Shown here in pieces: positions 44,371 to 53,746 of a stretch of DNA of 64,000 nt (the first letter of the stretch is position 1; every line of letters begins with the position of its first letter). The translations under genes and the position numbers were made by a program. Origin of the DNA: Brevinematales bacterium. GTDB taxonomy: Bacteria; Spirochaetota; Brevinematia; Brevinematales; Thermospiraceae. The notes below the pieces were generated by a model. The model saw nothing but the letters and a program-made list of their open reading frames with translations. It was not told the DNA's origin and searched no databases. Location of the stretch: contig JABLXN010000016.1 in NCBI GenBank assembly GCA_013177995.1, positions 1 to 64,000 of the forward strand. The letters run 5' to 3'.

Positions 44371-46130
44371 TTCGTCCGTTAGACCACCAGACTGTCCTGA
44401 AAATCGCTGCGGGTGAGGTTATCGATAGGCCGGCTTCGGTTGTCCGTGAACTTATCGACAATGCCCTTGACGCCCAGGCCACAGAGATTGAGGTTTCTCT
44501 TGTGGACGGGGGTATCACCTCCATAGAGGTTACGGATAATGGAAAGGGTATGGAAGCAGACGATCTTGCCATCTGTTATCATAACCATACCACAAGCAAG
44601 ATCTCAAGCTTTGATGATTTAGAAAGCCTTTCCACGCTCGGATTTCGGGGAGAGGCTCTTGCCAGTATTGCCAGTGTTGCCACGCTAGATATCATGTCCC
44701 GCCCAAAGCAAAGCCTTTCAGGCTATCGGCTTGTGGTCTCCTATGGAGAAGCCCGTCCCTTGCAGGAGGTCGGCATGGGATATGGGACTATTGTCCGGGT
44801 CACCGACCTTTTTGAACATATTCCCGCACGAAAGAAATTTCTCCAATCCCCCACTCAAGAAAGCAAACTTGTCTTCAGAGAACTCATCAAAAAGATGCTT
44901 GTCTTTCCCGAATGCGGGTTTTCCTACCGGAGTGATGGAAAAGAAAAATTCCGCACCCCACCACGACATACCCATCTTGAACGTATCATTGATCTTTTTG
45001 GAGATATCTCAAACGATATTCTCCCTTTTTCGTTTGAAATAGGCTATGCAAAGATTCACGGATTTTTAGGAAAACCAACCCTTCTCAAACCCCAGAGAAA
45101 TATGCAGTTTTTTGCTGTCAATCGTCGTATGGTAGAGTGGAAATCCTTTCCCTTTGTTCTTTCCCAGGTCTATGGGAACCTCATCCCGGCTCAGAAACAC
45201 CCTGTCGCTTTTGTTTTTGTGGATATGGATCCCTCAGAGGTGGATGTCAACGTTCATCCCATGAAAAAAGAGGTACGATTCAGACAGGAAAGAAAATTCC
45301 AGGAGGCTCTCTGGCAAAACATGGAGCAAGCCCTCCAAAAAGCCCTGAAAAGTACCACCTCTTCCACGTTCTCTTCTTCCTCTTCAGATAGCACTTCTCA
45401 GAACGTTTCATTTCCCCTCGTATGGACTATGAAAGAATCCTCTCTCTACGAAGAAGCCTCTCACCTTCCAGAACCTGATTTTTTTCGAGAATCATCTTCT
45501 TCCCCCTCTTTTTCACCAGAACTCTTTTCGTCTGAGACCCCCTCCTTTTCTTTCGATGACTATCGCTACGTGGGAAGTCTTTTTGCTACCTATCTCCTTC
45601 TTGAAAAAGACGAGGAGGTAGTGGTTATTGACCAGCACGCCGCCCATGAAAGAATACGCTACGAAGAGATAAAACGCACCCTCACAGAAAAAAGAACCTC
45701 GCAAGAACTGCTCTATCCGCTCTCTCTTGTTTTGACCAGTGACCAGTACGATGATGTCTTTGCCCATCAGGATTTTTTCCATTCCTTGGGGTTTGAAATA
45801 GAACCCTTTGGGGGTACGACCATTCTGATCCGCTCTATTCCTGCCATGCTCTCGCCAGAGGCCACCCAGCAGGCCTTTGAAGCCTGCCTTGAAACCTTAG
45901 AAACCGGGAAAAACGTTTCTCTCTCAGATCTCATCGATGAAGCCATCAAACAATTAGCCTGCAAAACAGCGGTAAAGGCACACGAAAGGCTCTCGGAAAC
46001 AGAAGTTCGGGGACTTCTTCACACTCTTTCCCATACCCCCAATGCCACCAGCTGTCCTCATGGTCGCCCTACCTTCCTTCGCCTGAACAAAAAAGAGCTG
46101 GAAAAACTCTTCAAACGCACAGGGTTTTAG
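44361..46130 (+). CDS. mutL: DNA mismatch repair protein MutL
   Basis: 589 residues. GHKL ATPase N-terminus: IAAGEVIDRPASVVRELIDN, DNGKGM, TLGFRGEALASI. A Ser-rich linker spans ~330-400. The C-terminal dimer/endonuclease domain has DQHAAHERIRYEE (from Asp424) and CPHGRP, so this is the endonuclease-active type used by bacteria lacking MutH. ATG 44361 overlaps the end of lgt by 10 bp. Confidence 0.95.
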   Translation: MGIIRPLDHQTVLKIAAGEVIDRPASVVRELIDNALDAQATEIEVSLVDGGITSIEVTDNGKGMEADDLAICYHNHTTSKISSFDDLESLSTLGFRGEALASIASVATLDIMSRPKQSLSGYRLVVSYGEARPLQEVGMGYGTIVRVTDLFEHIPARKKFLQSPTQESKLVFRELIKKMLVFPECGFSYRSDGKEKFRTPPRHTHLERIIDLFGDISNDILPFSFEIGYAKIHGFLGKPTLLKPQRNMQFFAVNRRMVEWKSFPFVLSQVYGNLIPAQKHPVAFVFVDMDPSEVDVNVHPMKKEVRFRQERKFQEALWQNMEQALQKALKSTTSSTFSSSSSDSTSQNVSFPLVWTMKESSLYEEASHLPEPDFFRESSSSPSFSPELFSSETPSFSFDDYRYVGSLFATYLLLEKDEEVVVIDQHAAHERIRYEEIKRTLTEKRTSQELLYPLSLVLTSDQYDDVFAHQDFFHSLGFEIEPFGGTTILIRSIPAMLSPEATQQAFEACLETLETGKNVSLSDLIDEAIKQLACKTAVKAHERLSETEVRGLLHTLSHTPNATSCPHGRPTFLRLNKKELEKLFKRTGF

Positions 46131-46131
46131 T

Positions 46132-47871
46132 ATGTTTCTGCCCATGACAAAATCAGAAATGGAAGCACGTGGCTGGAAAGAGCTTGATATCATTCTCATC
46201 ACCGGGGATGCTTATATCGATTCTCCTTTCAGTGGGGTAGCTGTCATCGGTCGTGTTCTCGAAGATGCTGGCTATCGAGTGGGGATTATCGCCTGTCCCG
46301 ATCCCAAAAATGACCATGATTTTCAACGGTTAGGAGAACCCCGCCTCTTCTGGGGTATTACAGCGGGGGCTATGGATTCCATGGTGGCCAACTATACACC
46401 GCTAAAAAAACCCCGAAAACAGGATGATATGCTTCCTGCCGGGAAAAATACAAGACCGGACAGAGCCACCATTGTCTATACCAACACCATACGCCGGATT
46501 TTTGGCAAAACCGCTCCGATTGTCTTAGGAGGGATAGAAGCCAGTCTCAGACGGATCATTCACTACGACTACTGGGACGACGATCTTCGACGGTCTCTCC
46601 TGATGGATAGCAAGGCAGATTTCCTCATCTATGGGATGGGAGAGAAATCTGTCCTTGAACTGGCCGAAAAACTCAAAAAAGGTGAAGACCCTCGTACCAT
46701 AAGAGGACTGTGTTATCTTTCCTCTCAACCGCCTTCAGACGGTGTAGAACTCCCCGGCTGGGATGAAGTGAAAAGCGATAAACTCCTTTTTATCCAGATG
46801 TTTCATGAGTTCTATCGAGAACAGGACCCGATAAGGGGAAGAAGACTCTTCCAGCGTCAAACCCCTCATAACGATCCCCCTCGCTATCTTGTCCACAACC
46901 CACCGGCTTTTCCCCTTACCCAGCCAGAACTTGATCATATCTATGAACTTCCCTACGAGTACGATGCCCACCCCATTCATCATAAACAAGGTCCCATCCG
47001 CGCCCTTGAGACCATTCGATTTTCCATCACCACTCACAGGGGATGCTACGGAGAATGCCGTTTCTGTGCTATTGCGGTGCATCAAGGGCGCCAGATCCTC
47101 TCCCGCTCTTTTGAATCCATTGTCAGAGAAGCAAGACGCCTCACCGCTCACCCCCTCTTTCGTGGCTATATTCACGATGTAGGAGGCCCCACCGCCAATA
47201 TGTGGCAGATGGACTGTGAGAAAAAAACAAAAACTGGAGCCTGTCCTACCCGCTCATGTCTTTTTCCCTCCCCCTGTGAACAACTCTCCCCCTCTCACAA
47301 CTCCCAGAGAAAACTTCTCGAAACCCTTCGACACCTTCCTAGGGTGAAAGCTGTTTTTGTTTCTTCTGGTATCAGACCAGACCTCGTGTACGCTGATCCT
47401 GCTGGAGAATCGTATATCAAGCAGATAGTCTTTTTCCACACCTCCGGACAACTCAAACTTGCCCCAGAACATACAGAAAAACCCATTCTTGCCCTCATGG
47501 GCAAACCCGATCTCTCTTCTCTGCTTCAGTTCCGAAGAGACTTCCTCCGTTTCTCAAAACAAGCGGGCAAGAAACAATTTCTCACCTACTATTTCATAGC
47601 CGCTCATCCTGGATGTACCCTTCAGGATATGCAAAGAGCCAAAGACTTCATCCAGAAACATCTTCATCTCACCCCTGAACAGGTCCAGATCTTCACCCCT
47701 ACCCCTCTTACCTACGCCTCCGTGATGTACTATACCGAACGGGATCCCTTTCATCCCGAAAAAACCATCTTTGTAGAGAAAAGCCCCGCAGGAAAACAAA
47801 AACAGAAAGATATCCTGCAAGAAGAAAAAAAGTCCCCCTCTCGTCTCCACAAAAGACCTCCAAAAAGTTGA
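46132..47871 (+). CDS. YgiQ family radical SAM protein (UPF0313)
   Basis: 579 residues. The N-terminal B12-binding-like region contains DAYIDSPFSGVAVIGRVLED and LGGIEASLRRI. The radical SAM cluster is HRGCYGECRFC (Cys305, Cys309, Cys312). GGPTANMWQMDC and APEHTE are family motifs, and the tail is Lys-rich. The substrate and reaction are unknown. It starts 1 bp after the mutL stop. Confidence 0.92.
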   Translation: MFLPMTKSEMEARGWKELDIILITGDAYIDSPFSGVAVIGRVLEDAGYRVGIIACPDPKNDHDFQRLGEPRLFWGITAGAMDSMVANYTPLKKPRKQDDMLPAGKNTRPDRATIVYTNTIRRIFGKTAPIVLGGIEASLRRIIHYDYWDDDLRRSLLMDSKADFLIYGMGEKSVLELAEKLKKGEDPRTIRGLCYLSSQPPSDGVELPGWDEVKSDKLLFIQMFHEFYREQDPIRGRRLFQRQTPHNDPPRYLVHNPPAFPLTQPELDHIYELPYEYDAHPIHHKQGPIRALETIRFSITTHRGCYGECRFCAIAVHQGRQILSRSFESIVREARRLTAHPLFRGYIHDVGGPTANMWQMDCEKKTKTGACPTRSCLFPSPCEQLSPSHNSQRKLLETLRHLPRVKAVFVSSGIRPDLVYADPAGESYIKQIVFFHTSGQLKLAPEHTEKPILALMGKPDLSSLLQFRRDFLRFSKQAGKKQFLTYYFIAAHPGCTLQDMQRAKDFIQKHLHLTPEQVQIFTPTPLTYASVMYYTERDPFHPEKTIFVEKSPAGKQKQKDILQEEKKSPSRLHKRPPKS

Positions 47872-47896
47872 CAAACCTCTCTTTTCCCGATACAAT
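47868..47896 (+). promoter_or_regulatory. Promoter of the XPB operon
   Basis: TTGACA (47868-47873, overlapping the ygiQ stop codon), 17-bp spacer, TACAAT (47891-47896). Confidence 0.75.
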
Positions 47897-47949
47897 AATA
47901 AACTTTTTGAAAGCAAGTAGCGAGAAGACGATACGAGAAGTGAGGAAGC

Positions 47950-49626
47950 ATGACACGACAGGGTGCACTAACCATACAGACCAACAGGACCATCCTTGTG
48001 GACACCCATCATGAGGCATTTGAAGAGGTCCAGAAACATCTTTTTACCTTTGCTGAACTCACCAAGACCCTTGAACATGTTCATTTTTATCGTATCACTC
48101 CCATCTCCCTCTGGAATGCCGCGGCCAATGGAATCCCCTTCGAGCATATCGTGGAGATCCTCGAGAAGTTTTCTCGCTATCCTGTTCCCAAACCTGTTCT
48201 TGATTTCATTGATGAGCATTATCACCGCTATGGTCAGGTTATCTTCTACAACCAGAACGGAAACCTGTCCATTGTGATCCAGGACGAAACCTTGCGTCAA
48301 AATATTGGAACCTACCTCAAGTCCTTTGAGTTGCAACCAACAGAAAATGGCTATCTTACTTCCATGGACAACCGTGGAAGTATCAAAGCCACCCTCATCA
48401 AACACCTCATCCCCGTCAAAGATTTAGCCGGCTATGAAAAAGGAGAGAAACTCCGCTTCTCCCTGCGCAAAACCACCCTGAGTGGCACTGAGTTCTCTCT
48501 TCGGTTCTATCAGGCTGAAGCCGCCTACCTCTTCTCCCAATGGAAAGAAGGAAGCGGGGTGATTGTCCTCCCCTGTGGAGCGGGCAAAACGATTGTAGGC
48601 ATCGCTATCATGAATGACATTCAGGAAAACACCCTGATCATCGCTACAAACTTAGAAGCCCTCCATCAGTGGAAAAGAGAACTTCTTGACAAAACCACCC
48701 TTTCTGAAGATCAAATAGGGGAGTACACCTCTCAAGAGAAATCCATTCGTCCTGTGACTCTCACCACCTACCCCATGCTTGTCCACCGCAAATCAAGTTC
48801 AGAGGAACGGCACCTCAATATACTCACCCAGCACCAGTGGGGACTGATTATCTACGATGAAGTGCATATTCTCCCCGCCCCCATCTTTCGTATGACCACC
48901 GCCATCCAGAGCAAACGCCGTCTTGGCCTCACCGCTACCCTTGTCCGTGAAGACAACCAGGAAGGAGAGGTGTTTTCTCTCATTGGTCCCAAGATCTATG
49001 AACACGGCTGGAAAAGCCTTGAACAACAGGGATGGATTGCCACCGCTCGCTGCTACGAAATCCGGGTACCCCTTTCCGGAGAGGATTTTGACACCTATCT
49101 CAGGGCATCACAGAGGCAGCGTTTCCGGATAGCTTCAGAGAATATCAATAAACTCTTGGTTGTCGAGTATCTTCTCGATCGATTTCGGGATCAAAATATT
49201 CTCATCATTGGACATTTTTTAGAACAGCTTGAGGAGATCTCTCGTGCCTTTGGTATTCCCCTGGTGACAGGACAAACCCCCACCGAAGAAAGAGAAAAAC
49301 TCTATGATGCCTTCCGAAAAAAAGAGATCACCACTCTCATTGTCTCACGGGTGGGTAACTTCTCTATCGACTTACCCGGGGCAAATGTCGCCATCCAGGT
49401 ATCGGGGATTTTTGGTTCCCGACAGGAAGAAGCCCAGCGTCTCGGAAGAATTCTCCGGCCTCAAGCCCAGGACGCCCATTTTTTCACCATTGTTTCCCAG
49501 AACACGATAGAAGAAGAATTCGCCAAACGGCGTCAGATGTTTCTCATCGAAAAGGGATATACCTATGAGGTTCTCTACTTCACCCCAAAATCCAGAACCA
49601 TGGTCCAAGAGGTAAATGTTCCATGA
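47950..49626 (+). CDS. XPB/ERCC3-type DNA helicase
   Basis: 558 residues, superfamily 2. An N-terminal accessory domain (~5-95, LTIQTNRTILVDTHHEAF to DFIDEHYHRYG) is followed by RFYQAEAAYLF (Q-motif-like), Walker A PCGAGKT (208-214), DEVH (303-306), GLTATLVRED, and a C-terminal helicase lobe with the QRLGRILRP arginine finger. Bacterial XPB proteins unwind or remodel DNA in repair or transcription-linked contexts. It overlaps the partner gene by 4 bp (ATGA). Confidence 0.95.
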   Translation: MTRQGALTIQTNRTILVDTHHEAFEEVQKHLFTFAELTKTLEHVHFYRITPISLWNAAANGIPFEHIVEILEKFSRYPVPKPVLDFIDEHYHRYGQVIFYNQNGNLSIVIQDETLRQNIGTYLKSFELQPTENGYLTSMDNRGSIKATLIKHLIPVKDLAGYEKGEKLRFSLRKTTLSGTEFSLRFYQAEAAYLFSQWKEGSGVIVLPCGAGKTIVGIAIMNDIQENTLIIATNLEALHQWKRELLDKTTLSEDQIGEYTSQEKSIRPVTLTTYPMLVHRKSSSEERHLNILTQHQWGLIIYDEVHILPAPIFRMTTAIQSKRRLGLTATLVREDNQEGEVFSLIGPKIYEHGWKSLEQQGWIATARCYEIRVPLSGEDFDTYLRASQRQRFRIASENINKLLVVEYLLDRFRDQNILIIGHFLEQLEEISRAFGIPLVTGQTPTEEREKLYDAFRKKEITTLIVSRVGNFSIDLPGANVAIQVSGIFGSRQEEAQRLGRILRPQAQDAHFFTIVSQNTIEEEFAKRRQMFLIEKGYTYEVLYFTPKSRTMVQEVNVP

Positions 49627-51335
49627 GACATACCATTTCAAGAAATTTTGCCCTCAAATGGTTTGAAAAAGAGCCAGAACTCATCGCCACCCTCTACAGG
49701 GAAATCACAGGGGAAGAGGTCACCCCCTCCTTTGATACCCCTACAAACCAGCAGCGTCTTGCCAGGATTCAAGCCTGGTGGGATGAACACCTCAGCGAAC
49801 TTTTAGACAGCCTTTCGGATAGAGAACGTGTCGTTCTCGATATTATCATCAAAAACTTTGGCTGGTTGGTGTATGATTCTCTTGAGAATCTTCTCCGTTT
49901 CCTGAGTTCCGTCTTTTTTATTGACAAAAACGATCTCAAAAAGGGGCTTGAAGATCTCAATACCAGACGGTTCATCTACATCTATGAACCCCTAACGCAT
50001 TATTCTTTTTTGTTTCTTTCTCCTTTTATCCCCCTCCAGACCCTCGAGGAACCCATTGATGAAAACCTTGCCCAACACTTCTACGACCTCCTTCCCCCGA
50101 TTATTGGCCTGCTCGCCTATCTCATTGCCTTTACCCCACGAAGCTCAGAGGCTAACGAAATCCATCGTATTGATTTTCAAAAACTTCAGAGCTTTTTTGA
50201 GCACTCAACCGCATCCAAGCATATAGACACCTACCTCAAAAACCTTGCCCGTATTGGACTCATCCAGAAATACAACAACCGAATTGTTATCCAGAAAACC
50301 ATGGTGGACCAGATGAGACAACTCCCTCTTTCTTCCCTTTTTACCTTGGCTTTTTTTTACGAAACCTTGGAAAAACTCGAATTTCAAAAAAGCGCCTTTC
50401 TCACCCTTCAGTGGCTTGCTTATAGCCGAAACGAGGCTCTCCCCTTACGGGAGGTTTTCTTCTACTATTGTCAGCATGTCCTCACCACGCTTCCCCGCCA
50501 GAGCCTCAAGTCCATGAAGGTTTTTCTTCAAAAAGAGGAACAAAACTTCCTCCTTTTCATCAAAAACCTCGAAAAAAACCACATCATCACCATCCAGCGC
50601 CACAATCCCCTTCAGATTTCACGTCAGGACAGTCTCATCCTCAACCCCTTCTATCGTGCCCTTCTCCGTCATGAGGATATCTCCGCCTTTTTCAGCAATA
50701 CCTCCTTCATTGTCGAAGCCAATGGAGAGATTATTGTCGAACCAGACCTTCACCCATCCATTCATCTCGAACTCATTTTCTTAGCAGAACCCAAGGAGAT
50801 CCATACCCTTTCCATCTATCAGATAACCAAAAGATCTATCTACAAAGCCCTTGCCTACGGATATACCATTAACACCATGATAGAGTTTCTTGAAAAACAT
50901 TCCCGCCATTCTCTCCCTCCCCAGCTCATCCAGACTATTCGCGACTACGGGGAACATTACCGCCATCCTACACCGGAGAGTTTTCGTATCCTCCAGTTTC
51001 CATCCACGAGTTCTTCTCTCATCGCCGACCATTTCTCTCAGGAAAGTATTGAAATAGAACCCCATACCTTTTTGTTCTTCGATGAAGCCGTCTATCAACA
51101 GGTCAAAAACTTCTGTACCCAGCATAGCATCCCCTTCAAGGAAAATATCAACTTTCTCCACCAGAGTATTGTGACCTACCCTGAATCTCTTGAACACCAT
51201 ATCAAACATCTCAAACGATTCATCGATAACCTTGAAAGTCAGAGTATGTTTTTTCCTCAACAGGATATTCTCAAGGTTCGCCTTCTCTCTCAAAAAGATT
51301 TTGAGCTTCTCTCAGAAAAAACCCCCGAGCATTGA
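49623..51335 (+). CDS. XPB partner with helicase-associated (XPB N-terminal-like) domain
   Basis: 570 residues. The N-terminal half is helical, winged-helix-like. At ~360-445, FIVEANGEIIVEPDLHPSIH, LIFLAEPKEIHTLSIYQITK and SRHSLPPQLIQTIRDYGEHY match the pattern of the N-terminal domain of the adjacent XPB helicase, so the two genes share a paralogous domain. This resembles the helicase-associated protein (Helicase_C_3 type) next to XPB in actinobacteria. It is a likely physical partner of XPB (inference). Stop-start overlap ATGA. Confidence 0.85.
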   Translation: MRHTISRNFALKWFEKEPELIATLYREITGEEVTPSFDTPTNQQRLARIQAWWDEHLSELLDSLSDRERVVLDIIIKNFGWLVYDSLENLLRFLSSVFFIDKNDLKKGLEDLNTRRFIYIYEPLTHYSFLFLSPFIPLQTLEEPIDENLAQHFYDLLPPIIGLLAYLIAFTPRSSEANEIHRIDFQKLQSFFEHSTASKHIDTYLKNLARIGLIQKYNNRIVIQKTMVDQMRQLPLSSLFTLAFFYETLEKLEFQKSAFLTLQWLAYSRNEALPLREVFFYYCQHVLTTLPRQSLKSMKVFLQKEEQNFLLFIKNLEKNHIITIQRHNPLQISRQDSLILNPFYRALLRHEDISAFFSNTSFIVEANGEIIVEPDLHPSIHLELIFLAEPKEIHTLSIYQITKRSIYKALAYGYTINTMIEFLEKHSRHSLPPQLIQTIRDYGEHYRHPTPESFRILQFPSTSSSLIADHFSQESIEIEPHTFLFFDEAVYQQVKNFCTQHSIPFKENINFLHQSIVTYPESLEHHIKHLKRFIDNLESQSMFFPQQDILKVRLLSQKDFELLSEKTPEH

Positions 51336-51360
51336 CTTTTTTTCTCTTTTGCCTTATAAT
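51332..51360 (+). promoter_or_regulatory. Promoter of tRNA-Ser
   Basis: TTGACT (51332-51337), 17-bp spacer, TATAAT (51355-51360), 17 bp before the mature tRNA 5' end. The -35 overlaps the end of the preceding gene. Confidence 0.85.
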
Positions 51361-51377
51361 ACTTCATCTTGACAGAT

Positions 51378-51470
51378 GGAGAGGTGGCCGAGTAGGTCGA
51401 AGGCGGCTCCCTGCTAAGGAGTTGTACGGGACTAAATCCCGTACCGCGGGTTCGAATCCCGCCCTCTCCG
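51378..51470 (+). tRNA. tRNA-Ser (anticodon GCU)
   Basis: 93 nt. Acceptor GGAGAGG / CCTCTCC with discriminator G. The anticodon arm CTCCC-TGCTAAG-GAG has GCU in the loop. A long class II variable arm (TACGGGACTAAATCCCGTA) and a T-arm GCGGGTTCGAATCCCGC are present. It reads AGC/AGU. CCA is not encoded. Confidence 0.97.
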
Positions 51471-51540
51471 TTTTACTCAACTTTTTTCAAAAATTTCCGT
51501 TATACCTATCACACCATCTATCAAAATTCTGGAGTTTCTC

Positions 51541-52461
51541 ATGCGTATAGAAAAGCTTTTTCTTTTTGCTTTGCTCAGCACCAATGCCCTCTTTTCTGAG
51601 GGAGAAGAAACAAATACCCCCTCTTTTCCTCGAGACTTTCGAGACGAAGTGATTAACCCTTTTGAAGAGACTTTTCGCCCCTCGGTGATGGAATGGGATA
51701 TCACCAATACCCATATTGTTGCTTTCTACGGCCATCCAAAATCACGTATTATGGGTATCGTGGGTCGTCTCTCCAAGGATGAACTTGCTAAAGAACTCCG
51801 ACGCTATGCCCTTGACTACGAAAAAGCGAGTGGAAAACCAGCCATTCCCGCGGTGTATCTCATCTACGGCACCTGTCAACCAGGGGGTGAGATTGGTATC
51901 ATGTCTTCCAATCTTGTTCAGGAGTATATCACCTTCACAGAGACCAATGGGTTTCTCTTGTTTCTCGACCATCAGATTGGCAAGTATACCGTGGAACATG
52001 CCATTTCGAGGCTTTTGCCCTTCATGAAATATCCTCATGTCCATCCAGCCCTCGATCCTGAATGGCGAACGCTGAGGCCCATGAAAGAGATAGGGAGTGT
52101 CACCGCCGAAGAGGTTAATAACGCCCAGAAAATCCTCAGTGATTATCTTGTGAAAAACAATATCCATCTTCCCAAGATTCTTGTGATCCACCAGTTTAAC
52201 TGGAAGATGATTCGTCAACGTCATCTCGTCAAAACCGGGTATCCCTATGTGTATCTCATTCACACCGCTGACGGCTTTGGTTCCCCAAAGCTCAAAAAAA
52301 GCACCTATGCCTACAACGCGCTGGCTACTAACATGCCCTACAAGGGATTCAAACTCTTCTTCTACTCTGGATTCAAGGGTGCTGGCTATGATGACCCTCT
52401 CATGAAACCCGAAGAAGTCATCACGTTGAAACCTGTACCGTTTCTTATTATCTATCAGTGA
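51541..52461 (+). CDS. Exported protein of unknown function
   Basis: 306 residues, not recognised. The signal-like N-terminus is FLFALLSTNALFSEG. The body alternates strands and helices (THIVAFYGHPKSRIMGIVG, PAVYLIYGTCQPGGEIGI, FLLFLDHQIGKYTVEHAISR, ILVIHQFNWKMIRQRH, YVYLIHTADGFGSPK), which suggests a TIM-barrel-like fold with acidic and aromatic residues at strand ends. A hydrolase is possible but unproven. A poor ribosome site precedes ATG 51541. It leads a cluster with marC-like and M15 peptidase genes. Confidence 0.7.
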   Translation: MRIEKLFLFALLSTNALFSEGEETNTPSFPRDFRDEVINPFEETFRPSVMEWDITNTHIVAFYGHPKSRIMGIVGRLSKDELAKELRRYALDYEKASGKPAIPAVYLIYGTCQPGGEIGIMSSNLVQEYITFTETNGFLLFLDHQIGKYTVEHAISRLLPFMKYPHVHPALDPEWRTLRPMKEIGSVTAEEVNNAQKILSDYLVKNNIHLPKILVIHQFNWKMIRQRHLVKTGYPYVYLIHTADGFGSPKLKKSTYAYNALATNMPYKGFKLFFYSGFKGAGYDDPLMKPEEVITLKPVPFLIIYQ

Positions 52462-52469
52462 GGAAAAGT

Positions 52470-53057
52470 ATGGAAAATTTCTGGTTTTGTTTCATTCCCA
52501 TTTTTGTGGCCATCGATCCCATCGGGATCCTGCCGTTTTATCAAAGTTTTACCCACCCTTTCTCCACCACAAAAAAACGGGCTATCGCCTGGCAATCGGT
52601 ATTCACCGCCTTTGTGGTTACCGTGGTGTTTCTTTTCCTCGGCAAACCCCTCCTCCGCTACCTTGGGGTAAGTGTAGGAGACTTCATGATTGCCGGTGGA
52701 AGTGTCCTTTTTGTCATCTCACTCAAAGACCTTCTCTCCTCTTCCACCCAGGGGCAAATCCTGGATGAAGAAAGCCTCGGTGCCTTTCCCATCGGAGTTC
52801 CCCTTGTCGCAGGACCAGCCCTTCTCACCACTGTCCTTCTGACAAGAGAAAAATATGGCGCCCCTATGACCATTGGTGCCCTTTTTCTTGCCCTTTTTCT
52901 CACCTGGCTTTTCTTCTTCTTTTCCCAGCATATCTTCGATCGTATTGGAAAAAACGGCGCCCACATTATCTCCAAGATTGCCAATCTGCTTTTGGCCGCC
53001 ATTGCTGTCATGCTCATGAGAGAGGGGCTGCTTCTTCTTTTAGGAAAAACCTCGTGA
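52470..53057 (+). CDS. MarC family (UPF0056) membrane protein
   Basis: 195 residues, six hydrophobic segments. PIFVAIDPIGILPFY and FPIGVPLVAGPALLTTVLLT are MarC-family signatures. The function is unresolved, since the original multidrug-resistance link was withdrawn for E. coli MarC. ATG 52470 is chosen for GAGGAAAAGT upstream, though a GTG at 52458 is possible. It overlaps the next gene as GTGA. Confidence 0.88.
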   Translation: MENFWFCFIPIFVAIDPIGILPFYQSFTHPFSTTKKRAIAWQSVFTAFVVTVVFLFLGKPLLRYLGVSVGDFMIAGGSVLFVISLKDLLSSSTQGQILDEESLGAFPIGVPLVAGPALLTTVLLTREKYGAPMTIGALFLALFLTWLFFFFSQHIFDRIGKNGAHIISKIANLLLAAIAVMLMREGLLLLLGKTS

Positions 53058-53746
53058 AAAGGACACTCTTTTTCTCTCTTGCAGGGTCTCTTCTTGTGTT
53101 CATCAATTTCTCTTTTGCTCTCTCCAAAGACGAACTCATGGGAAAAATCTCTGCACACCAGCATCCAGATTTTGTGCGTTTTGTTTCGGGGGGAAGAGTC
53201 TTCTCCCTCCGTCGGGAGGCTTACGCAGCCTTAGCTGCCATGACAGAAGCCGCGAAAAAAGATGGTATTTCTCTTGTGGTTGTCTCCGCCTTCCGGAGCT
53301 TTGACGACCAGAAGCGTATCTGGGAAACCAAATGGAAACGTTTTGCCTCTTCCTATCCTGATCCCGTGAAACGCTGCAAGGCCATTCTCCGCTACTCCTC
53401 GGCTCCGGGAACGTCCCGTCACCACTGGGGAACCGATGTGGACCTTGTTTCTGTTGATCCGGCCTTTTTCAAAACAAAAGAAGGTCAAAGGATCCTTGCA
53501 TGGTTAGAAACACATGCCCCTTCCTACGGTTTTGAAAGACCCTATACCCCCCTCTCCCAGCGAAACGGCGGCTATGAAGAAGAACCATGGCACTGGTCAT
53601 ATCGCCCCCTGGCAACAAACTATCTCTCTCTCTACACCAATACTATCACTCAGGAAGACATCACCGGATTTTCCGGGGATAACGCTTTGAAAGAAGTGGA
53701 TATCCTTTCGTATATTCTCGGGATTTCTCCTACTCTTCTCCCCTAA
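53054..53746 (+). CDS. M15 (VanY/D-Ala-D-Ala carboxypeptidase-like) peptidase, exported
   Basis: 230 residues. The signal peptide is LFFSLAGSLLVFINFSFA. The M15B zinc site is visible: SAFRSFDDQKRIW, then SRHHWGTDVDLV (His and Asp ligands) and EEEPWHWSY (third His). It cleaves D-Ala-D-Ala or related cell-wall peptides in the periplasm. It starts with GTG 53054 overlapping the MarC stop, and its 3' end overlaps the convergent STAS gene by 4 bp. Confidence 0.9.
   Translation: MKRTLFFSLAGSLLVFINFSFALSKDELMGKISAHQHPDFVRFVSGGRVFSLRREAYAALAAMTEAAKKDGISLVVVSAFRSFDDQKRIWETKWKRFASSYPDPVKRCKAILRYSSAPGTSRHHWGTDVDLVSVDPAFFKTKEGQRILAWLETHAPSYGFERPYTPLSQRNGGYEEEPWHWSYRPLATNYLSLYTNTITQEDITGFSGDNALKEVDILSYILGISPTLLP

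Noticed and set aside
52458-52469. GTG start four codons upstream for the MarC-like gene
   Set aside because: It overlaps the preceding stop and would be coupled, but ATG 52470 has a well-placed GAGGA; the earlier start cannot be fully excluded.
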